Shown piece by piece: positions 24,115 to 28,821 of a stretch of DNA of 28,821 bases. Made by a program: the position numbers and the translations under genes. Position 1 is the first letter of the stretch, and each line of letters opens with the position of its first letter. Below the pieces are notes generated by a model that was given only the letters and a program-made list of their open reading frames with translations, ran no database searches and was not told the origin of the DNA. This DNA is from JBMOPD01 sp049323615 (GTDB lineage: Bacteria > Bacillota > Desulfotomaculia > Desulfotomaculales > Desulfocucumaceae), in contig JBMOPD010000081.1 of the NCBI GenBank assembly GCA_049323615.1, forward strand, positions 1 through 28,821. Reading direction: 5' to 3'.

Positions 24115-24915
24115 ATGTTGACCAAGAATAAAAATTTATTAATTTTAGCAGTTCTTGTTATATGCTACTTTGCTCCTCCGGGTGCTGCTGTTCGTAGTGC
24201 TGTATATGAAGTATATAGAGGCAGTAATATCAATACGATACTGGAAGCTGCAAAAAATGGTTTCATCGGAAAAGAATGTGTTAGTGGCCAAGATATTATT
24301 AATATAGCTGCCCAGAGAGGAGTGCCACTTGCTCAGTTTATACAGAAAAAAATATTTCCCGCAGATATAAAAACAACTCAAAAAATACAAACCATAGCAC
24401 CTAAAGCCGTTCCACCGGAAGGACATCCACCTTACTATAAGCGGGATGCACTTGCTTCTGTTAGAATTGAAGGAACGAAGGAATTTAACGACGAAATAAT
24501 AAAAGCCTTGAAACTCTTAAAAGAAAGAGCTCCAGAGCATTACCAGCGCGTCGGCAATTACGTTAGTAGTATTGAGTATGCTCCTAAAACAGACCCGCGA
24601 AATATAATCGCCTATGTTAACCCTTCCAAAACAGAAAATAGGGTATTTTTTATAAGTCTAGCACCTAAAGATAAATACAAAATCTATCGTTATGTATCTG
24701 CCATTACTCACGAATCACGACATTTGGAGCAGTTTTATTCTTTGCCCGAAATATTTAGAGATATGAGTTTAGTAGAACATGATGCTGTTAGTATTGAAAT
24801 AGATGCCTTAAAAAAGGTAGGCGCACCACAAATATTTATAGATGCGTCTATAGATACATTGAAAGATAGGTGGTGGGAAACCAATTTAGACTTTGATTCC
24901 CCACCACCAAATTAA
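24115..24915 (+). CDS. Moron-like secreted/anchored zincin with virion-protein module
   Basis: A 266-residue protein with three parts. Residues 8-20 are a hydrophobic signal or anchor (LLILAVLVICYFA). Residues 21-79 match residues 79-137 of the giant virion protein encoded divergently next door, with 33 of 59 identical by my count (shared GAAVR, LEAAK, RGVPLAQ). The rest holds the zincin-like motif THESRHLEQ with H199, E200 and H203. E221 in LVEHDA, 18 residues on, is a candidate third ligand. The DNA is much richer in A and T than both neighbours. It is read against them, and its stop touches the stop of the convergent gene. The ribosome site is AGGAGAGG. The function is not known to me; it looks like an acquired phage cassette. 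Confidence 0.78.
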   Translation: MLTKNKNLLILAVLVICYFAPPGAAVRSAVYEVYRGSNINTILEAAKNGFIGKECVSGQDIINIAAQRGVPLAQFIQKKIFPADIKTTQKIQTIAPKAVPPEGHPPYYKRDALASVRIEGTKEFNDEIIKALKLLKERAPEHYQRVGNYVSSIEYAPKTDPRNIIAYVNPSKTENRVFFISLAPKDKYKIYRYVSAITHESRHLEQFYSLPEIFRDMSLVEHDAVSIEIDALKKVGAPQIFIDASIDTLKDRWWETNLDFDSPPPN

Positions 24916-25539
24916 TTAACCGCCTCCAAAGTACGAATAAATAGTCTGCAATATCCGGTTAGCGTCCGCTCCTTCACCCTCCATTACAGACCTGTACCGC
25001 TGGAAGTCTGCAAGAGCTTCATTGAGGCTTGAATAAGTCGGTATCTGCTGGATATATTTACTTGTTGCACTGTCGCTAAATTTGGTACTCGTCTGTTTTC
25101 TCGCCTCCAGCGTCTGTTGCCCTGCCCCCGGATACCCTTCCGGTACAGTCCCCGTCCAGCCGGCAATGGTCTTAGCCCTTTCGAGGGACTGCTCCGCTTC
25201 CCACTGACGCTTTTTCTCAGCTTCCTGTCTTTGCTGGGCAAGTTGCTCCTGCCACCACCTATTCCACTGGTCATTCCGGGACTGAATGTTTTGCATGGCG
25301 CTAAGTTGCTGCCCCTGTAGCCATTGTGCGGATTGCATCTGATTCTGTGCCAGTTGGCCCATAGTGTTCAGCCTTTGCTGCCCAAGTTGCAACAGGGCGT
25401 CCGTCATGCGGTTTTGAATGTCCGCCACACGGGAAGCCAGGAGTTTTTCTTCGGCGGTAAGCTGGTTGGAGAGAATCCGGTTTTCCTCCTGGAGCCAGAT
25501 GCCGGATTGCAACAGGCCGCGGCGGTTCATCTCCTCCAT
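24916..25539 (-). CDS. Gln-rich coiled-coil protein, probably the 3' part of a frameshifted gene
   Basis: From ATG 25539 this frame gives 207 residues. It is rich in Gln, Leu, Glu and Arg, with heptad-like stretches (RILSNQLTAEEKLLASRVADIQ, and further on QNQMQSAQWLQGQQLSAMQ), and ends in YSYFGGG. The frame stays open upstream to 25677 and encodes a matching coiled coil (TLEQQLRQQFQQQGTELDP), so the ATG is probably internal. Reading across 25677 with one extra base joins it smoothly to the Gly-rich protein upstream (KAISD then QVIGTIDTLEQQ). I see no canonical slippery heptamer, so a one-base deletion (GACCAG to GACAG) or a sequence error is likelier than programmed shifting. Long Gln-rich helices next to a transglycosylase virion protein suggest a phage internal/ejection protein. 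Confidence 0.6.
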   Translation of the reverse strand: MEEMNRRGLLQSGIWLQEENRILSNQLTAEEKLLASRVADIQNRMTDALLQLGQQRLNTMGQLAQNQMQSAQWLQGQQLSAMQNIQSRNDQWNRWWQEQLAQQRQEAEKKRQWEAEQSLERAKTIAGWTGTVPEGYPGAGQQTLEARKQTSTKFSDSATSKYIQQIPTYSSLNEALADFQRYRSVMEGEGADANRILQTIYSYFGGG

Positions 25540-25580
25540 CAGTAGCTGCCGCCTGCGGTCTACCTCACCGCGGATTTCCT

Positions 25581-26747
25581 TCAGGGCCGCCAGGGTAGCC
25601 GGGTCAAGTTCGGTGCCCTGCTGTTGGAACTGCTGGCGTAGTTGCTGTTCAAGAGTGTCGATAGTGCCAATAACCTGTCAGAAATCGCCTTAGCCAAAGC
25701 TGTGTTCTGCTTAGCTATTTGCTCCAAATAATCAAGCATGGCCTGGTTGTCCCGAACTGGATCATATGGTGGCGGCTGCTCCGGAGGCGGTTGCTCCGGA
25801 GGCGGTTGTTCAGCCTCGCCGCTCCTGTCCGGCGGGAGTATCATGCCAGAATTAGATCCCATCTGGTTGCCCTGCAAGAATGACGGCCTGTTCATTTCGT
25901 ACATTGACCGCAGGAAGGCCTCCTGGTCGAATTGACCCATAGCATTCTGTCCGCCGCCGTAGGTACCCTGGCCGCCATAACCGCCGCCCATGAAATTATC
26001 AGACGGCCTTATCTGACGAATGAGAGAGCTTTCAGTTGCGGGATCAATTTGAGTAGGCCCTTGTTCTGGTCCAACAGACGTCCCCGGCCCCTGTGGTTGC
26101 CCCTGTCCTTGGCCAGATAACAGATAACTACCGCCCAATCCGCCGCCGGCAATAACTGTCGGAACTAAAGTGCCTGTAAAGAGTCCTTTCGTTGTTGCTC
26201 CTGCCGCACCACCACCGCCGGCAATCCGGCCGGCCTGTGATATTTGCGATCCTAAACGATAAGCAGTTTCAGAGAGTTTATTAGCCGTTTGCCCTACAAC
26301 CCCCTGCCCAGCCCTGGCAACCAGTGAACCGCCACCCGGCACGGACGGCGTTAGTATGGGGCCCTGGCTCACATTTGGCTTGAAGAAACTCGGCAACAAC
26401 CTGCCTCCAACCAAAGCCTCCCCAACGTCCTGGAGAAAACCGAGGCCAACCGCTAAAGGTTTTGGTGTGCCCTGTGCGGCCATCACATTGGTTGCACCCT
26501 GGCCTCCCGTAACTGCAATGGGGAATATTTTTGTTCTTTCCTGTTGTTCGCTCCATCTGTCCGGAGAACTGTACGGCCTGCTGCCTGGAATAGTATATCC
26601 GCCCACTTGGGGAACCGGCGAAAAGGACCTGACCATGGCCTGATTCAATTGGCTGGCGTAATTCAGCGCCGGGGATGCCGGAGAACTGCTCCGGCTACTT
26701 TTTGACTTGCTTTGGACGTTGTTGTAAATATGTTCATACTCCCACAT
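25581..26747 (-). CDS. Gly/Gln/Pro-rich phage-like protein, 5' part of the frameshifted gene
   Basis: Counted from ATG 26747 this is 388 residues; the frame is open to 26849 but the extra residues look non-coding. The sequence is low in complexity: an N-terminal Ser-rich KSKSSRSSSPASPALNY, a Gly/Ala stretch GGGGAAG then TLVPTVIAGGGLGGSYLL that could cross a membrane, then Gln/Gly-rich and a triple EQPPP repeat before LDYLEQIAKQNTALAKAISD. The last 31 residues (from 25677 to the stop) are Ser/Asn-rich and unlike the rest, as expected after a frameshift. The only ribosome-like site, AGGAGGG, is 18 bases before the ATG, so the start is uncertain and the 5' end may have been damaged by the neighbouring insertion sequence. 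No family recognised. Confidence 0.55.
   Translation of the reverse strand: MWEYEHIYNNVQSKSKSSRSSSPASPALNYASQLNQAMVRSFSPVPQVGGYTIPGSRPYSSPDRWSEQQERTKIFPIAVTGGQGATNVMAAQGTPKPLAVGLGFLQDVGEALVGGRLLPSFFKPNVSQGPILTPSVPGGGSLVARAGQGVVGQTANKLSETAYRLGSQISQAGRIAGGGGAAGATTKGLFTGTLVPTVIAGGGLGGSYLLSGQGQGQPQGPGTSVGPEQGPTQIDPATESSLIRQIRPSDNFMGGGYGGQGTYGGGQNAMGQFDQEAFLRSMYEMNRPSFLQGNQMGSNSGMILPPDRSGEAEQPPPEQPPPEQPPPYDPVRDNQAMLDYLEQIAKQNTALAKAISDRLLALSTLLNSNYASSSNSRAPNLTRLPWRP
25768..25812. repeat. Three tandem 15-base units coding EQPPP
   Basis: Units at 25768-25782, 25783-25797 and 25798-25812 are copies of GGAGGCGGTTGCTCC with one to three differences each. On the - strand they encode three EQPPP repeats, a flexible linker in the Gly/Pro-rich protein. 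Confidence 0.8.
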
Positions 26748-26949
26748 CCAACAGCGCAGGAAAAACCCTCCTACTGACGTAATATTAATGATAATCTTAG
26801 TTCCGGCAAGTAAATCTAAAAACCCCAGTATCCACAAGGGCTGAGACATAAAAATCGTGCAAAAAAATTAGCAAAAAAGAGGAACACCGCTCAATTTTGG
26901 GGAATTGGTAAAGTAACCACACAAAACCAACCCCAAGGATGGTGCCCTC

Positions 26950-27777
26950 ATGAGTATGGTAACACGGTTACTCACCAATAATCAATTAGAATCGCTGAGC
27001 CGGCAGCAAATCCGTGATTTACAACGCAAACATGAAAAGGCTTTTGCACGATTACAGAAGATGGCCGGTAAAACCAACCTGCCTGTAACCTTCGATAACA
27101 CCACAGTAACCGGTTTTGGCAACTTCGGACCGTTCGAAGCGCTAAAACAGGCCATTGATTTTGCAGGGATAATCCAAAAGCATTTCACAGTCCACCGGCA
27201 CCACAACTGCATATATAGTGCCGCCGAACTTGTTGACATCATGGTTGACTGCGCCGCTCTCGGGCTTTTAAGATTCGACCATATGAATCAACTCAAGAAT
27301 GACCCCGGCTACCAGAGGATCAAAGGGATAGACCAAGTTCCCGATGAGCGGACATTACGTTACTTAATCTCTTAGCTCAGCATCGAGGACATCGAAAAAC
27401 TCAAAAAAGCTAACCAGGCAGTTTTACTCCTGAAAACAAATATGGACGACCCCAGAGAAATTTGGCTTGACATAGATGACACCGTAATTACCGTTTTTGG
27501 AGCGCAGCAGGGCTCCGAAGCAGGATACAACCCCCGTTACCATGGCCGCAGTTCATACAAAGCAAAGGTTTCTATGAACTCTATAAAATAGTTGGTGCGT
27601 CAGCACTGAGCAAAGGTGGCCTTTGTTTCCGGCAGTTGTGAATTGCTAAACGCCGGCCTGTATAGCGGCAACACCTCCAGCAACGGCAGTTTCCTCGATT
27701 TTTTCAAGGAAACCCTGTCACTGGCGGGACAGAAGACCGTGGTCAAAGGCGTCAGAATAGATGTAAGCGTCAAATAA
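26950..27777 (+). pseudogene. Decayed IS1380-family transposase
   Basis: The first 141 residues (SMVTRLLTNNQLESLSRQQ, then FDNTTVTGFGNFG) end at an in-frame TAG at 27373-27375. Reading through it continues with IWLDIDDTVITVFG and GSEAGYNPRYHGRSSYKAKV, the DDE core typical of IS1380 transposases. A second TAG follows at 27588-27590. A later frame-shifted piece (GLYSGNTSSNGSFLDFFKETL) matches the next IS1380 block and stops at 27775-27777. Roughly the last half of a normal transposase of about 440 residues is missing. I could not identify terminal inverted repeats. The element lies at the broken 5' side of the phage-like gene cluster. Confidence 0.85.
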
Positions 27778-27846
27778 AACACACCTACAAATTAAAAAGC
27801 CTATATGAGAAAATAGCCTGAACACAATAGAAAGGAGATGTTCAGG

Positions 27847-28167
27847 ATGGCAAACAAAGAACTTGGAACCATATGGGCACAGCGATTTTTGGAATTCGAA
27901 ACCAGTAGGCAAAGCATAGCCGCCTGGTGCACCGAGCGCTCAGTCAAAGAAAATCAATTCTATTACTGGCGCAAGAAACTGCGTTCCTGTCAGACAGAAA
28001 AAGAACAACCGGTTAAATGGATTCCTATGGAATTAGAAATTGGTAGGCAAGTGAGACATGCTACAGACTCCATAGCAGTTCATATTGGGCAGGTGACGGT
28101 TGAGGTTAAAAAAGGGTTCAATCAGCACCTGTTCCGAGAGATAGTGCAAGTGCTGCAGACGGTATGA
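27847..28167 (+). CDS. tnpA: IS66-family accessory protein TnpA
   Basis: A 106-residue helix-turn-helix protein of the IS66 OrfA type. AAAGGAG ends nine bases before ATG 27847 and touches an upstream ATG at 27838, so the later start is chosen (MANKELGTIW). The DNA-binding helix region FLEFETSRQSIAAWCTERSV and the following NQFYYWRKKLR motif are typical. Its stop overlaps the tnpB start as ATGA, indicating translational coupling. It appears intact. Confidence 0.88.
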   Translation: MANKELGTIWAQRFLEFETSRQSIAAWCTERSVKENQFYYWRKKLRSCQTEKEQPVKWIPMELEIGRQVRHATDSIAVHIGQVTVEVKKGFNQHLFREIVQVLQTV

Positions 28168-28518
28168 TTGGCGAAGTATCAAGTAGGCAGGTTTACCTGG
28201 CCTGTGGCAGCACTGATTTGCGGAAATCTATTGACGGATTGGCGGTGCTGGTAAAAGAAGCCTTCGATTTAGACCCGTTCAGTCAGTACATGTTTGTATT
28301 TTGCAATCGCACCCGTGACAAGCTCAAGATATTGCAGTGGGAACATAATGGATTCTGGTTATTTTACCGGCGCCTGGAGCGTGGTAAATTTGATTGCCGG
28401 CTGCGGATGAAAGTGAGCGGTTAAAATTAGTTACCGTGAATTTCGCTGGCTTCTGGATGGATTATCAATTAAACAAAGCAGAGCACATAAAGAAGTTAAA
28501 GAACGCATCATTATTTAA
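28164..28518 (+). pseudogene. tnpB: IS66-family TnpB (Orf2), broken by two one-base deletions
   Basis: The first part is a clear IS66 Orf2 (VYLACGSTDLRKSIDGL, then NRTRDKLKILQWEHNGFWL, FYRRLERGKFD), but the frame stops at 28422-28424 after 86 residues. The family's C-terminal part can be recovered in two other frames: LPAADESER after adding one T near 28394, and VKISYREFRWLLDGLSIKQ after adding one G near 28420, ending in KERIII at 28518. Both lesions shorten a three-base run by one. The result is a non-functional TnpB unless the sequence is in error. Confidence 0.85.
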
Positions 28519-28594
28519 TAATACATTCTATTTTTATGGCTCATTTTGCATTTTTAAAGTGCAATAACGGTGATTATATGATATAATTATATCC

Positions 28595-28821
28595 ATGAAT
28601 AAAATAATTAAATTAGATCAGGAAATTGAACAACTTAATGATAAGGTTCTTAGTTTGGAGCAGCAAAACGCTGAACTTAACGCCAGGTTAAAGTGGTATG
28701 AGGAGCAATTCCGCTTGAGCCGCCAGAAACAGTATGGCGCTTCCAGCGAGAAGACTAATCCGGAGCAACTTAGCCTTTTTAATGAGGCTGAAGATATCGC
28801 CAACCCCAAATTGGAAGAGGC
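28595..28821 (+). CDS. tnpC: IS66-family transposase TnpC, N-terminal fragment cut by window end
   Basis: The frame from ATG 28595 runs open to the window edge (75 codons). It begins with a leucine-zipper helix (LDQEIEQLNDKVLSLEQQN) and continues with LKWYEEQFRLSRQKQYGASS, the conserved N-terminal block of IS66 transposases. No strong ribosome site is visible before the ATG. The catalytic DDE domain lies outside the window. The 76-base gap after tnpB has only a small TTGCA/TGCAA hairpin. Confidence 0.88.
   Translation, partial: MNKIIKLDQEIEQLNDKVLSLEQQNAELNARLKWYEEQFRLSRQKQYGASSEKTNPEQLSLFNEAEDIANPKLEE

Larger units (their letters stand above)
27847..28821 (+). mobile_element. IS66-family insertion sequence, left part, cut by the window end
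   Basis: tnpA, tnpB and the start of tnpC occur in the normal IS66 order and orientation. The left end must lie between about 27778 and 27837, but I could not define its inverted repeat. The element is probably inactive because tnpB is frameshifted. Confidence 0.88.

Noticed and set aside
25768..25812. Short tandem repeats considered as a CRISPR or origin iteron array
   Set aside because: The units are 15 bases, directly joined, in frame, and code for EQPPP in a low-complexity protein.

Overview
The window looks like the chromosome of a low-GC-branch Firmicute (Bacillota) of the Pelotomaculum/Desulfotomaculum type, probably a syntrophic propionate oxidiser. The first four genes form a methylmalonyl-CoA block: epimerase, carboxyltransferase (12S type), malate dehydrogenase and 5S-type carboxyltransferase. 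As I recall it, the central catabolic cluster of Pelotomaculum thermopropionicum has the same set and order. The taxonomic call is inference from gene content; no 16S rRNA is present.

Layout. (1) 152-4504, + strand: the methylmalonyl-CoA/transcarboxylation block, closed by a strong terminator. (2) 4586-7435, + strand: a phosphate uptake operon pstS-pstC-pstA. Two arrays of TTAAC-like hexamers at exact 11-bp spacing, one before pstS and one between pstS and pstC, look like PhoP boxes. The operon ends in a large terminator and no pstB follows. (3) 7410-8669, + strand: a zinc-dependent phospholipase C-like protein and a small cysteine-rich protein in AT-rich surroundings. (4) 8975-20106, - strand: housekeeping and poorly known genes. 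In transcription order these are a GalT/HIT-like nucleotidyltransferase, a DUF2197-like zinc ribbon, a UPF0182 membrane protein, an unlisted 51-residue membrane peptide with a His/Cys tail, then a tight five-gene operon (alpha/beta hydrolase, 6-phosphofructokinase, FmdE-like protein, ComFB-like protein, radical SAM protein), a secreted hypothetical protein, a GT4 glycosyltransferase, a UPF0316/DUF2179 membrane protein and a 100-residue hypothetical. (5) 20265-20435, + strand: tRNA-Trp(CCA) with a strong promoter and terminator. (6) 20491-28821: accessory DNA. It holds a remnant of a phage-like structural cluster on the - strand, consisting of a Gly/Gln/Pro-rich protein, a Gln-rich coiled-coil protein split from it by a frameshift, and a 1174-residue protein with a C-terminal lytic transglycosylase. 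This is followed by a decayed IS1380-family transposase and the start of an IS66-family element.

The most interesting object is the AT-rich gene at 24115-24915. It sits on the opposite strand between two phage-like genes and abuts its convergent neighbour with no gap. It encodes a signal/anchor segment, then a 59-residue module that is 56% identical (33/59, my count) to the N-terminal region of the giant transglycosylase protein next door, then a zincin-like HESRH domain. It looks like a phage 'moron' cassette that has copied a piece of its host virion protein. I suggest, as hypothesis only, a role in virion cargo loading or in interfering with superinfecting phage.

Several single-base deletions, each removing one base from a probable homopolymer run (25677, about 28394, about 28420), break genes in the mobile region. 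They could be real decay or sequence error. Limits: everything here is read by eye, with no database search or structure prediction.
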